This document shows positions 42,182 through 51,171 of a stretch of 64,000 nt of DNA, piece after piece (the stretch's first letter is position 1; every line of letters starts with the position of its first letter). Made by a program: the position numbers and the translations under genes. The DNA lies in contig DASUKA010000005.1 of assembly GCA_036278935.1 (NCBI GenBank), forward strand, positions 62,001-126,000. Reading direction: 5' to 3'. The notes beneath the pieces were generated by a model. The model was not told the origin of the DNA and ran no database searches. It saw nothing but the letters and a program-made list of their open reading frames with translations. Source of the stretch: DASSNR01 sp036278935. GTDB taxonomy: Bacteria; Gemmatimonadota; Gemmatimonadetes; Gemmatimonadales; Gemmatimonadaceae.

Positions 42182-43576
42182 ATGCCTCTCACTGCCACCG
42201 AGACCTGGGCTCGCCTTCTGGACCGTGCCCGCCAGGACCTGCCAGAACAGGTCTTCCGAACCTGGCTCGAACCCACTGAAGCACTCTCTCTCGATCAGGG
42301 AACGTTGACGGTCGGTACCCCGGATCGCTTCGCCGCCGAGTGGAATGATTCCAAGCACGGCGAGCTCCTCGCCAGCTATGCGCCGGTGGCTCTCGGGCAT
42401 CCTCTGAAGGTCCTGTTCCGCGTCGATGAGGAGCGTACCACTCGGCCGCAGATGGATTTCTTCATTGCCCCTCTGCCCGAGCCCACCGTCCATACAGCTG
42501 ACAAAGTGGGTGCCGTCACCGGTCAGCTCAATCCGCGATATACCTTCGACAACTTCGTCATCGGGAAATCAAACGAGCTCGCCGCCGCCGCGGCGCAGGC
42601 AGTAGCTGCCGCACCTGGCTCGGTCTATAACCCGCTTTTCATTTACGGCGCGACCGGACTTGGCAAGACACACCTCATGCAAGCGGTGGCGCATGAGATC
42701 CTGCAGCGCATACCAGCCACTCGCCTGGCGTTCGTTGGTACTGAGCAATTCACTAACGAGATGGTAGCCTCCATCCAGAGCCGCAAGAATCAGGAGTTCA
42801 GACGCCGCTACCGCGAAATTGACCTGCTGCTGGTAGACGACGTACACTTTCTGAAAGGCAAGGAAGCCACGCAGCAGGAGTTCTTTCACACTTTCAACGC
42901 GCTGTATGAGGCAGGCCGGCAGATTATTCTTACGAGCGATCGTCCACCTGCCGAGATTGCTGGTCTCGAAGCGCGCCTGGTCAGTCGCTTCCAGTGGGGA
43001 ATGGTTGCGGACATCGAGCTGCCCGACCTCGAGCACCGGATCGCTATTCTGCAGAACAAGGCGACACTTGATCACCTCGAGCTGACCATACCCAATGATG
43101 TGCTCCGCTTTGTCGCGCAGTATGTGCGCTCAAGCGTGCGAGAATTGGAGGGCTCTCTGATCAGACTCCTGGCGTTCGCATCCCTGAAGCATCAGGATAT
43201 CACCATCCAGCTCGCCCGCGAAGCACTGCGAGACAAGGTCAAGGATAGCGGCCTCGAGTCTCCAGACGAGGACCGCTTACTCACACCAGATCTTGTCCAG
43301 GAGACCGTAGCACAGGAATGGGGAGTCTCCATCGACGCACTGCGCTCCAAGAGTCGCACCAAACAGATCGCGACAGCGCGGCAGGTCGCTATGTATTTGA
43401 TCCGCGAGCTTCTCCTCACCCAGCTTGTTGAGATCGGGATCCTATTCGGCGGTCGCGACCATTCGACAGTCATTCACAGCCTCGACAAGGTTGCGAACCT
43501 CCGACAACATGATCCTGCCTTCGACAAACGCATCAGTAATCTCCAAGCCAAGCTCGGTATTCTCCACAAAACCTGA
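42182..43576 (+). CDS. dnaA: chromosomal replication initiator protein DnaA
   Basis: DnaA melts the origin and loads the helicase. The 464 residues show domain I (TWARLLDRARQDLPEQVFRTWLEPTEAL) and a short linker. The AAA+ domain has Walker A GATGLGKTH (156-164) and Walker B LLLVDDVHFL. Domain IV contains the DNA-binding signature FGGRDHSTVIHSL near residue 430. Its usual neighbours rpmH (upstream, divergent) and dnaN (downstream) are both present. ATG 42182 matches the family start; upstream open frame is non-coding. Confidence 0.97.
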   Translation: MPLTATETWARLLDRARQDLPEQVFRTWLEPTEALSLDQGTLTVGTPDRFAAEWNDSKHGELLASYAPVALGHPLKVLFRVDEERTTRPQMDFFIAPLPEPTVHTADKVGAVTGQLNPRYTFDNFVIGKSNELAAAAAQAVAAAPGSVYNPLFIYGATGLGKTHLMQAVAHEILQRIPATRLAFVGTEQFTNEMVASIQSRKNQEFRRRYREIDLLLVDDVHFLKGKEATQQEFFHTFNALYEAGRQIILTSDRPPAEIAGLEARLVSRFQWGMVADIELPDLEHRIAILQNKATLDHLELTIPNDVLRFVAQYVRSSVRELEGSLIRLLAFASLKHQDITIQLAREALRDKVKDSGLESPDEDRLLTPDLVQETVAQEWGVSIDALRSKSRTKQIATARQVAMYLIRELLLTQLVEIGILFGGRDHSTVIHSLDKVANLRQHDPAFDKRISNLQAKLGILHKT

Positions 43577-43750
43577 CAATTTTTTCGTCGCTCCCCAGCT
43601 CTCAGTAGCTCTTTACCACGCCGATGTGGACAGTCCCAGCACTCTCCCCACGCCTTCACCTGCCCATCCACATTGCTAACTGTCTGTCGATTCGTAACTT
43701 ATCTGGACTATCAACTTCTCCACACCTTCTAGTACTACTACTATCAATTC
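43560..43750 (+). other. probable replication origin (oriC) in the dnaA-dnaN gap
   Basis: The gap is relatively AT-rich and contains DnaA-box-like sites: TTCTCCACA at 43560-43568 and again at 43716-43724 (one mismatch to TTATCCACA), CCATCCACA at 43664-43672 and TGTGGACAG at 43625-43633. Right after the last box comes a run of trinucleotides CTA-GTA-CTA-CTA-CTA (43729-43743). This is the arrangement (box, short spacer, DnaA-trio) described for the basal unwinding element in Bacillus subtilis. The trio is followed by an AT-containing stretch. Box matches are imperfect, so the call is good but unproven. Confidence 0.7.
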
Positions 43751-43804
43751 CCCTCCCATAGGAATAGTAGAGCCAATGTTCCCACTGACACCGAAGGAGC
43801 CCTG

Positions 43805-44917
43805 ATGCGATTCACCATCTCGCGTGAGAAGCTACAGGAGGGGTTGAACGCTGTGGCAGGAAGCGTCCCTGCCAAGACCACCTTGCCCGTGCTTGCGAAT
43901 ATCTTGGTGGAAACGAGCGATCGGGGAATACAGTTGTCCGGAACGGACCTCGATATTGCTGTTTCAACCCAGGTCAGCGCGGAGGTGGAAAGCGCAGGTG
44001 CAGTGACCTTACCAGCTCGCAAGCTGAGTGAAATCGTGCGTGAGCTGCCTGCGGCACCGGTGCAACTCAGTACCTCTGGGGAGCAACGGGTGGTACTGGA
44101 GTGTGGGCGTTCGCGCTTTCGCCTGCTTGGTCTACCGCGGGACGAATTCCCGAGTGTGCCAGGAGTGGATTTCGGGAGTAGCTGGCGGATCCATTCTGGT
44201 GACCTTCAGAAGCTCATCGGGCATACGGCGTTCGCGGCTTCAACGGAGGAAAGCCGCCCGATTCTCAACGGTGTGCTCTGGGAGCTCACGGATTCTGAAA
44301 TGCGCATGGTGGCGACGAATGGGCATCGTCTGGCCAAGATGCAAATTCCACTGGCAAGTGTCGCAGCTGCAGGTAGCTCGTTCATCGTTCCGCCGAAAGC
44401 GCTTGAACAGATCAGGCGGCTCTTTCCCGCCGAGGAGGAGCTGGAGATCGCGCGTGGTGAGAACCATCTGGGATTTCGCTCTCCCCTCACGGTGGTGTAC
44501 ACACGGTTGATTGAGGGACCGTATCCCAATTATGACCAGGTTATTCCAAAGGAGAATGATCGGATAGCGATCGCTGACCGCAACGCATTGCTGCAAACGC
44601 TCAAGCGTATGTCTGTCGTCGCATCGGATCAGACGCATCGCATCCGGATGTCCTTCAATGCCGGGATGCTGAAATTCAGTGTGCAGACACCGGATCTGGG
44701 CGAGGCGCAGGATGAGCTTCCGATCAGCTTCGAGGGAGATCCTCTGGATATTGGCTTCAACGCGGCGTATCTACTGGAGATTCTGCGGTATATCCCCACG
44801 GACGAGGTGCGTCTTACTTTCAAGGCGCCAGAACGAGCCGCAACGGTGGAGCCTGTGGACTGGAAGGATACAGGCAGCTACATGTGCCTCATCATGCCGT
44901 TGCGTTTGGTAGACTGA
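43805..44917 (+). CDS. dnaN: DNA polymerase III subunit beta (sliding clamp)
   Basis: The 370 residues form the three-domain processivity clamp: MRFTISREKLQEGLNAVAGSVPAKTTLPVLANI at the N-terminus, EESRPILNGVLWELTD and VATNGHRLAKM in domain II, and the C-terminal PVDWKDTGSYMCLIMPLRLV, which matches the conserved clamp end. It follows dnaA by 228 bases of probable origin DNA. recF and gyrB, often found next, are absent here. Confidence 0.97.
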   Translation: MRFTISREKLQEGLNAVAGSVPAKTTLPVLANILVETSDRGIQLSGTDLDIAVSTQVSAEVESAGAVTLPARKLSEIVRELPAAPVQLSTSGEQRVVLECGRSRFRLLGLPRDEFPSVPGVDFGSSWRIHSGDLQKLIGHTAFAASTEESRPILNGVLWELTDSEMRMVATNGHRLAKMQIPLASVAAAGSSFIVPPKALEQIRRLFPAEEELEIARGENHLGFRSPLTVVYTRLIEGPYPNYDQVIPKENDRIAIADRNALLQTLKRMSVVASDQTHRIRMSFNAGMLKFSVQTPDLGEAQDELPISFEGDPLDIGFNAAYLLEILRYIPTDEVRLTFKAPERAATVEPVDWKDTGSYMCLIMPLRLVD

Positions 44918-44928
44918 GCAGGAGACGG

Positions 44929-45828
44929 CTACTGCACCAGGATGATCTGCTGCTCAGCGGACTGATGGAATGGGAGGGTACCGCTAGCCGTGGTCACGGT
45001 GATGTCCGCTTCACCGGCACTCATGGCGCCTGCCATCGCTCCAGACTGGGGCTCGAAGTAGAACGTTGCGATCGATGTGCCGGAACCCGTGAGCGTGAGG
45101 GCACCCTCCGCTGACGTTTCGGTGGTTGTGCGTCCGGTCATATGCATTCTGCTCGTCCGCCGAATCTCGATCACCGGCTCCCCACCGAACGTCGTTTGCC
45201 CCACGACGTGGTAGTCCTGAATTGCACGGGTGGTAATTGGTACGTTCCCTCGGCAGCTCGTCATGGCGGTGGTATCCTGCCACTGTTTCCCATCAGGTAA
45301 CGCAGCCGGAAGGGGCACGATGATAGCCTGCCACGTTTGCTCGAGCATATCGGCCGGGCTACCACATGTGGGCGGCGGAGGCTCTTGCGGACTTACGGGG
45401 TGCCCTCTCGGAGTAAGCGTCGCGGCGAATCGCACCATGGACGAGGACACCGAAGTGCTGTCCTGTTCTGGAAGGGGAATTTCCTCGCCACGTACAACAG
45501 TGAAGGAATCCACCATTCCGGTAAGCTGGAGTGAGTCGGCACCAGCTGTTGATAGCGTGAGCGTGACGACCGCTGTAGTAGCAATGGGTACCAGCGCTGA
45601 TGCACTGTCCGAGAGAAGCCGAACATTGCCGTTGGTGCTGAGCACGTAGCGATGGGTACCTGAGCGGTACTGAAATGCGTGTTCCTCCGGAGAACGTGGC
45701 GCCGGAGGAGTAACGGGCCTCGGCGGAGACGGAATCGGCGCCGCGCCGCGCGTCGCCTGGCAGGCGACCGCAGCAAGGGCCAGGGCGAATGCGAGTAGGG
45801 ACGTGCGCGGTACGGTATCTGGTCGCAT
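44929..45828 (-). CDS. lipoprotein of unknown function
   Basis: The 299 residues start with a lipoprotein signal peptide (LLAFALALAAVAC, Cys near 21). A Pro-rich linker and a beta-rich body follow, with segments such as GTHRYVLSTNGNVRLL and TFYFEPQSGAMAGAMSAGEADITV. I recognise no named domain, and the pattern suggests an envelope beta-sandwich. Its stop is 11 bases from the dnaN stop (convergent). ATG 45828 is chosen for the signal peptide. Confidence 0.65.
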   Translation of the reverse strand: MRPDTVPRTSLLAFALALAAVACQATRGAAPIPSPPRPVTPPAPRSPEEHAFQYRSGTHRYVLSTNGNVRLLSDSASALVPIATTAVVTLTLSTAGADSLQLTGMVDSFTVVRGEEIPLPEQDSTSVSSSMVRFAATLTPRGHPVSPQEPPPPTCGSPADMLEQTWQAIIVPLPAALPDGKQWQDTTAMTSCRGNVPITTRAIQDYHVVGQTTFGGEPVIEIRRTSRMHMTGRTTTETSAEGALTLTGSGTSIATFYFEPQSGAMAGAMSAGEADITVTTASGTLPFHQSAEQQIILVQ

Positions 45829-45919
45829 GAGCGGGCCTCCAACAGAGCATCGCAGAGCGGTCGAACGTCCCCCACAACCCCAGCGCGGGGGGAGAACAGC
45901 GGTACAACAGGCGAGAAAT

Positions 45920-45959
45920 GCGCAACCCCACGATCCGTCAACGGACCGCGGGGTTGCGC
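45920..45959 (-). terminator. terminator hairpin after rnpB
   Basis: GCGCAACCCC (45920-45929) pairs with GGGGTTGCGC (45950-45959), with a smaller inner hairpin in the loop. It lies 13 bases beyond the 3' end of the RNase P RNA on its strand, and ATTTCTC follows in the RNA sense. Confidence 0.75.
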
Positions 45960-45972
45960 TGTAGAGCCGGAT

Positions 45973-46380
45973 GGTACCGCCAGCCTGTAAGCCGGGTTCT
46001 GTCAGACGGCGAACCGTCTGGACGGTCATTTCTCTCGGAGCACAATCGCTTGTACCCTCTAGCAGCCTACCCGCGGCTCGCCTCGATGTCCGTAGAGCAT
46101 GAGGCCTTGATGAGACGGGCCATCTCTCGCCGCTTATTTGGCCTTGCTCCAGCCGGGGTTTACCGTGCCGTCCCTGTTACCAGAGACGCGGTGAGCTCTT
46201 ACCTCGCCATTTCACCCTTACCGGCGTGTTGTGTCGCCGGCGGTATCATTTCTGTGGCACTGTCCGTCGAATCCCTTGCGGGAACGCCCAGGTGTTACCT
46301 GGCGGCCTGCCCTGTGGAGCCCGGACTTTCCTCGATGCGCGCAAAGCTCCTCGCACCGCGACCGTCCGGCTGACGATACC
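45973..46380 (-). ncRNA. rnpB: RNase P RNA component (bacterial type A)
   Basis: This is the catalytic RNA of RNase P, read on the minus strand. Conserved regions are GAGGAAAGTCCGGGCTCC near the 5' end, GGTAAACCCCGGCTGGAGC in the middle, and ACAGAACCCGGCTTACAGGC near the 3' end. The ends were set by helix P1, where GGTATCGTCAGCC (5', 46380-46368) pairs with GGCTGGCGGTACC (3', 45985-45973) using two G-U pairs. The length of about 408 nucleotides is normal. Its protein partner rnpA is about 4 kb away. Confidence 0.95.
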
Positions 46381-46613
46381 ACCTTGTAATCTAGCATCTC
46401 GAGGAACTTGACGATAGCACGGCACGAACTTGTCCCCAGCAGGTGCTCCGGGTCCGGCCATCCCGGCGCCGCGTGATGACGATCGCGTGAAAGTGTGACA
46501 TCGAAGGGCCTCACTGTTGATGACGAGACCGTGACAGGGCAGCGCATTCTACCGCGCGTCCACCCATTCCTGCGATATGGACATGGACTCGTTTCCCAGA
46601 CAGGAGCATGATA

Positions 46614-47540
46614 ATGGCCTCGAGCGTCACGGCGGACAGTACCCTCACTCCTATCGCCACCATGCTCCTTCCACCGGAACGACTACGCGTAGACGCCGCT
46701 GGGGAGGGGCTCTATCGGACCGTCCATCGCGATTCGATCGACGACGTCATGCGCGATCTCCGTGAGCATCGTGTCCGTGCAGTGGTCGTATCCGTCGCGC
46801 GCTGCGGTGGGGAGAACGCACCGCATATCGCTCGTCTGGTCCGGGAGTTTCCTCGCATCCCCGCGGTCGCACTGCTCACACAAACCGAGCCGGCTACGCC
46901 GCATGCCGTGCTCTCTCTCGGGCAATCGGGAGTGCGGACGTTGGTAGATGTCCGCCGGCCAACCGGGTGGCGAGAACTTCGGGAAGTGCTCATTGCCGAC
47001 CGCGCTCAGGATATCGAACGGCTGGCTCTCGGTACGCTCGCCCTCGATCTGGTTGGCGCGTCGGACGAGTGCTGGCGCTTCTTCGAGGCGCTCTTTCGGT
47101 CATCCTCGCACATCCCCACGGTGCGAGCACTCGCGGCGCAGCTGACAGTGCTTCCGAATACGTTGATGAGCCGGTTCTTCCGTGCTCACCTTCCAGCACC
47201 CAAGCGCTACCTCGCCATGGCTCGCCTCACTCTTGCTGCGCGGATCTTCGAGAACCCTGGACTATCGGTCGCGAATGTGGCGAACCACCTGGACTACTCT
47301 TCTCCGCAAAGCTTCGGGCGTCATGTCCGGACGTTCACGGGATTCACCGCCGTTGCCTTCCGGCAGCATTATGATGGAGAAGGAATGCTCCATCGATTTC
47401 GCGACGAGCTCGTGCTGCCATATCTTCCGGTACTCCGGTGCTTCAACCCGCTCTCCGTTCCGCCTCGATGGAGGCGCCGGTCGAGGGCGGTTCATGCGCC
47501 GGCAAGCAGCCGACGGTCATTGTCGGCGGCCGGACATTGA
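46614..47540 (+). CDS. AraC-like helix-turn-helix regulator
   Basis: About 308 residues. The first 150 form a receiver-like alpha/beta segment without an obvious phospho-acceptor Asp (AVVVSVARCGGENAPHIARLVREFPRIPAVALL). The C-terminal part is an AraC-type DNA-binding region (LAMARLTLAARIFENPGLSVANVANHLDYSSPQSFGRHVRTFTGFTAVAFR). Its targets are unknown. The second ATG (46614) is preferred over 46608, because AGGAG at 46602-46606 is then 7 bases away. The sensor kinase gene follows 172 bases downstream. Confidence 0.8.
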   Translation: MASSVTADSTLTPIATMLLPPERLRVDAAGEGLYRTVHRDSIDDVMRDLREHRVRAVVVSVARCGGENAPHIARLVREFPRIPAVALLTQTEPATPHAVLSLGQSGVRTLVDVRRPTGWRELREVLIADRAQDIERLALGTLALDLVGASDECWRFFEALFRSSSHIPTVRALAAQLTVLPNTLMSRFFRAHLPAPKRYLAMARLTLAARIFENPGLSVANVANHLDYSSPQSFGRHVRTFTGFTAVAFRQHYDGEGMLHRFRDELVLPYLPVLRCFNPLSVPPRWRRRSRAVHAPASSRRSLSAAGH

Positions 47541-47712
47541 TATAGAGTGGGAGGGATCCAATCGTTTCCGGATTCAGTCGTTGAGCGCCTGCGGACGTGA
47601 TCGCGTGCAGTTCTAGCGCCGGGTTATGAGAGTCGGTACCTCTCGTCGACAACATGCATGGACGGGACCCGGAACCACCTGGCTTCCGGAATCCTGGAGG
47701 AGTTCGCGTCGC

Positions 47713-49506
47713 ATGGCTTCCTCTCGTCTGCGGCTGTCCTTGGTAGCGCTGGGGGTAATGCTGCTCTTTGCCCTCGCCGGCCTCTATGCCATCGACCAGC
47801 TCCTGTCGCAAACAGGCCAGGCGGAAACGGAGGTCGAAGCAGCCGAATCGGCAGCAGTGGTGCAGGAGTTCCTGTCCGTGCATGCGGAAGCCCTGCAATC
47901 TATTCGTGGTCTGTATCTGGATACGACGCGCGCCGTCAGTGCGGAGCAGTTCCACACGCTTGCCAGTATGATGAACCAGTATGCGAGTTCCCTCCATCGC
48001 ATCTGGGTCGCCGACTCCTCCGGCGTCATCCAATACCAGTATGTCCAGGACAGCACGCTGCGTCCCCTCATGGCCGGACTGGACATCGATACGTCAGGGC
48101 ATCTCGGCGTTCGGCTCGCCGCGCGTCGTGCTCGGACGACCCATCGCATTCAAATGTCCATACCAGGCCGGCTGCTGTCCGGTCATGAGGGCTTTGTCAT
48201 CATCGAACCGATGTACGTGGGCCAGCGGCTAGTTGGTTTTGCCGGCGAGACAATTACCTCGTCGTCGCTCCTGGACAATGTGCAGCAACGCCTGCCGCGT
48301 GCTCGCGGCAGAGTGGCGCTCATTGCCGATGGCGGAGACACAGTCACCTCCAGCTTGGGCAGTGCACCGGCGAGCTCGTCGTACTACACCGCGATGACCG
48401 ACCTCACTGCTCCAGGAATGCATGGATGGCGTCTCGTGGTCATGCGGCCGGCGCGGGATGAGCGCGTTCGCGTGCTTCTCTGGGGTGTGGGACTGGCCAT
48501 CATCGGGACTCTCTTCGTGGTCCTGCTTCAGGAGCGCTGGCAGAGCGTGCGGTTGGCCGAGCGATCCACGGAACTGGAGCGATTGTCCTCGGAGCTGCTG
48601 CAGGCAAATCGCGCGAAGAGCGAATTTCTGGCCAACGTCTCACACGAGCTACGCACACCACTGAACGCCATTGTCGGCTTCATTGACCTGCTGCGCGACG
48701 GGATGTACGGGGAGCTCACGGCGCGCCAGATCGGACCGGCGGAGCGCATTGCCTCATCGGCGAATCATCTGCGCCAACTGGTGGACCAGGTGCTCGACAT
48801 CGCCAAGATGGCGGCTGGCCGAGTCGAGATCCACCTGGAAACGGTCGATCTCCACGTCTTCGTTGTGGAAGCGGCAAGCGAAGTGGAAGCACTCATCAGC
48901 GAACGCGGTCTGAACCTCTCGATCGCGGTGAGCCCGTCATTGCCGCGTATCCGGACGGATCCGCTGCATCTTCGTCAGATCGTCATGAATCTGCTGGCGA
49001 ATGCCATCAAATTCACTCACTCGGGGGGCATTGCGATTCGTGCGCATCTGGCGAACAGCCGAGATGAACCCGTTCAGCTCGCGGAACCAACCGCGCTCGC
49101 ACGTCCCGATGCTGCGCGTGCAGATCGACTCTGGATCGCTCTCCAAATTGCGGACAGCGGCATCGGCATCATTCCGGATGACCGGGAACGCATCTTCGAG
49201 GAATTCGAGCAAGTGCACGCTGGACCACGGGGTGATTCGGCACAGCGGGGCACGGGGCTCGGACTGGCGATCTCGCGCCGCCTTGCCCGGCTGCTTGGTG
49301 GCGATCTGACGGTCGACAGTGAACTGGGCAAGGGATCCACATTCACGGTATGGCTCGCTGTGGATCCGGCGGCATTCCCCGCTGAGGAGTTGCGCGGCCC
49401 GGGGAGCGCGCAACATACCGGCGACGGGCGCGTGGAGGACGACGCCAGCTCTCCTGCGGAAAGGAACGGTTCTTCGACAGGATCAACCACACACTCGAGG
49501 TCCTGA
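47713..49506 (+). CDS. membrane sensor histidine kinase
   Basis: The 597 residues have a first membrane helix (LVALGVMLLFALAGLYAI), a periplasmic CHASE-like sensor (about 30-250) and a second helix (LLWGVGLAIIGTLFVVLL). A short coiled coil follows, then HisKA with the phospho-accepting His in FLANVSHELRTPLNAIVGF (near 311). The HATPase has LLANAIKFTHSGGI (N box), QIADSGIGI (G1) and GTGLGLAISRRLA (G2). There is no receiver domain and no adjacent response regulator with a clear Asp, so it is an orphan kinase. ATG 47713 is preferred because it gives a short cytoplasmic N-terminus. Confidence 0.92.
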   Translation: MASSRLRLSLVALGVMLLFALAGLYAIDQLLSQTGQAETEVEAAESAAVVQEFLSVHAEALQSIRGLYLDTTRAVSAEQFHTLASMMNQYASSLHRIWVADSSGVIQYQYVQDSTLRPLMAGLDIDTSGHLGVRLAARRARTTHRIQMSIPGRLLSGHEGFVIIEPMYVGQRLVGFAGETITSSSLLDNVQQRLPRARGRVALIADGGDTVTSSLGSAPASSSYYTAMTDLTAPGMHGWRLVVMRPARDERVRVLLWGVGLAIIGTLFVVLLQERWQSVRLAERSTELERLSSELLQANRAKSEFLANVSHELRTPLNAIVGFIDLLRDGMYGELTARQIGPAERIASSANHLRQLVDQVLDIAKMAAGRVEIHLETVDLHVFVVEAASEVEALISERGLNLSIAVSPSLPRIRTDPLHLRQIVMNLLANAIKFTHSGGIAIRAHLANSRDEPVQLAEPTALARPDAARADRLWIALQIADSGIGIIPDDRERIFEEFEQVHAGPRGDSAQRGTGLGLAISRRLARLLGGDLTVDSELGKGSTFTVWLAVDPAAFPAEELRGPGSAQHTGDGRVEDDASSPAERNGSSTGSTTHSRS

Positions 49507-49519
49507 CGATGAACGAAGA

Positions 49520-49547
49520 GGCTCCCGCCGGCTCTGGCGCGGGAGCC
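49520..49547. terminator. hairpin between the kinase and monooxygenase-like genes
   Basis: GGCTCCCGC (49520-49528) pairs with GCGGGAGCC (49539-49547). It sits between convergent stop codons, so it probably serves both genes. Confidence 0.65.
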
Positions 49548-49590
49548 GGAATTCCCTTCAGTCGAATCGCGAACGAGTAGCTGCGGGAAA

Positions 49591-49935
49591 TCAACCGAGG
49601 GCAGACTCTGCCGCCCAGCTATACGAACGCGTGACTTCCGCGACGATAAGGTCATACCACTCGTACCAGGTGGCGCGCCCCTTCTCGCGGATTGCTGTAT
49701 GCGCCGCCTCTTCCTTCCATGCGCGGGCGGCGGCGTCATTCTCCCAATAGCTCACGGTGATTCCCATGCCGTCCTCGCCGCGCGTGCTGTGCACACCGAC
49801 GTATCCCGGAAATCGCGCCGCGGCGGCGCTCATTTCAGCCGCGGCCGCTGCATACCCATCCGCGTCGTGCCTCGACCGTTGCGAAACGAAAATGACCGCG
49901 ACTACGCCCTTCTTCACCGGCTGTCCCTCTCTCAT
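49591..49935 (-). CDS. antibiotic biosynthesis monooxygenase (ABM) domain protein
   Basis: This single-domain protein of 114 residues has the dimeric alpha/beta-barrel pattern VVAVIFVSQRS...PGYVGVHSTRGEDGMGITVSYWENDAAARAWK, followed by a helix with HTAIREKGRATWYEWYDL. ABM proteins act on small aromatic compounds, haem or quinones without a cofactor, and no substrate can be named. The start is ATG 49935. Confidence 0.8.
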   Translation of the reverse strand: MREGQPVKKGVVAVIFVSQRSRHDADGYAAAAAEMSAAAARFPGYVGVHSTRGEDGMGITVSYWENDAAARAWKEEAAHTAIREKGRATWYEWYDLIVAEVTRSYSWAAESALG

Positions 49936-49944
49936 TGCTTGGGC

Positions 49945-50090
49945 CTATGACTGGATGAATCGCTCACCGGCCCCCAAGTCCGTTTCGATGCGCCGATCGA
50001 TGGCGTGCGACCGAGCGACCACGTCGGGGTCCTGGTCGATTGTGATGTCGGCAAGGACGAGTAGCGACGCAGACGCGCGATCACGCCATC
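49945..50090 (-). pseudogene. possible fragment of a cation-diffusion-facilitator C-terminal domain
   Basis: The minus-strand frame downstream of the Ser/Thr kinase encodes NTGWRDRASASLLVLADITI, then a stretch containing VVARSHAIDRRIETDL, and stops. The spacing of the beta strand, Asp-Pro and the HxI helix resembles the cytoplasmic domain of CDF metal transporters. No membrane domain precedes it, because the kinase gene abuts. It may be a decayed remnant or chance similarity. Confidence 0.3.
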
Positions 50091-50095
50091 CGGTG

Positions 50096-51037
50096 TTACG
50101 CGCGCGCGGGCGTACGCTGTCGCTTTGCTGACGCACCGAATCCGATCATGGCCAGAAGCCGCGCCAGAATTCCCCGCTCCTTGGCCGGCGGCTCGAGCAG
50201 TGCGGTCCGCAGCTCGCTGGCAAACGCCACCACGTCCGGGTACCGGTCAGCCGGATTCCGGGCCAGCCCTCGCATGATGACCGCCTCGACCGCTGGATTG
50301 ACATGCACGCCCTTCTTCGCGCTGCTCAGTGGAATGGGCGGCTGCGAGAGCAGCTGCGTGAACATCTCCCGCTGACTCTTGGCGAGATATGGGAGGGCGC
50401 CGCTGAGAAGATAGTACGCGATCGTCGCAAGGCTGTACTGATCAGCGGCCGGCGTCACGAGCTGGCCGGACAGCGCTTCGGGGGCGACGTACATCAGCGT
50501 CCCCACGAAGAATCCCGCTCGCGTGAGTCGCTCTTCCGGGGACAGATCGGCCTGGGCGGCAATGCCGAAATCCAGCAACTTGGTCTGGCCCGTTGCTGGG
50601 TCGTACATCAGATTGTCCGGCTTGAGATCGCGGTGGACGATCCCCGCCTGATGCGCGGCATGCACCGCTTCGGCAATCTGGGAAACGATCTGCGCCACCT
50701 CTGCCGGCGGCAGCGGCGCGTTGCGCCGCGCATAGTGCTCGAGCAGAGCGCCCGGCGCCCATTCGATGGCGAGAAAGTGCAGACCTGGACGAGCCTCCCC
50801 GATCTCGATGGTCCGCACCACATTGGGATGCAGGACACGCGTGCCATAGGAGGCTTCGCGGAGAAAACGAGCCACCGCGGTGCGGTCGCTACGCAATTTC
50901 TCCCGCAACACCTTGACGGCAACGGCACCGTGCTCGGGGTGCTCCGCACGGTACACCACTGCCGTTCCTCCCTCGCCGACCATATCGTGCAGCGTATACC
51001 CGGCAAGCGTCGTTCCGGAAAGATTCTCGCGGCTCAC
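50096..51037 (-). CDS. serine/threonine protein kinase
   Basis: This Hanks-type kinase of about 313 residues has VGEGGTAVVYRA (glycine loop), VAVKVLREKL (catalytic Lys), HRDLKPDNLM (catalytic loop), LLDFGIA (DFG) and APEAL. No membrane helix or extracellular sensor follows the kinase domain, so it is probably soluble. GTG 51037 is preferred as the start because the protein then begins at the usual SGTTLAGYTLHD. A GTG at 51118 would add 27 residues without family similarity. Its substrate is unknown. It is divergent from the polyprenol-kinase-like gene. Confidence 0.88.
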   Translation of the reverse strand: MSRENLSGTTLAGYTLHDMVGEGGTAVVYRAEHPEHGAVAVKVLREKLRSDRTAVARFLREASYGTRVLHPNVVRTIEIGEARPGLHFLAIEWAPGALLEHYARRNAPLPPAEVAQIVSQIAEAVHAAHQAGIVHRDLKPDNLMYDPATGQTKLLDFGIAAQADLSPEERLTRAGFFVGTLMYVAPEALSGQLVTPAADQYSLATIAYYLLSGALPYLAKSQREMFTQLLSQPPIPLSSAKKGVHVNPAVEAVIMRGLARNPADRYPDVVAFASELRTALLEPPAKERGILARLLAMIGFGASAKRQRTPARA

Positions 51038-51171
51038 CGGAGCGAAGCTAATGGCGCACGACGCAGCCGGCAAGCAAGATGAAATTCCCGTTCCTCCCGC
51101 CAACTTCAGTGGCGGCACCCTGTGTATACAACAGTGAGACGCGCCGTGAGTCAGCTACCCACGTGAGCACG

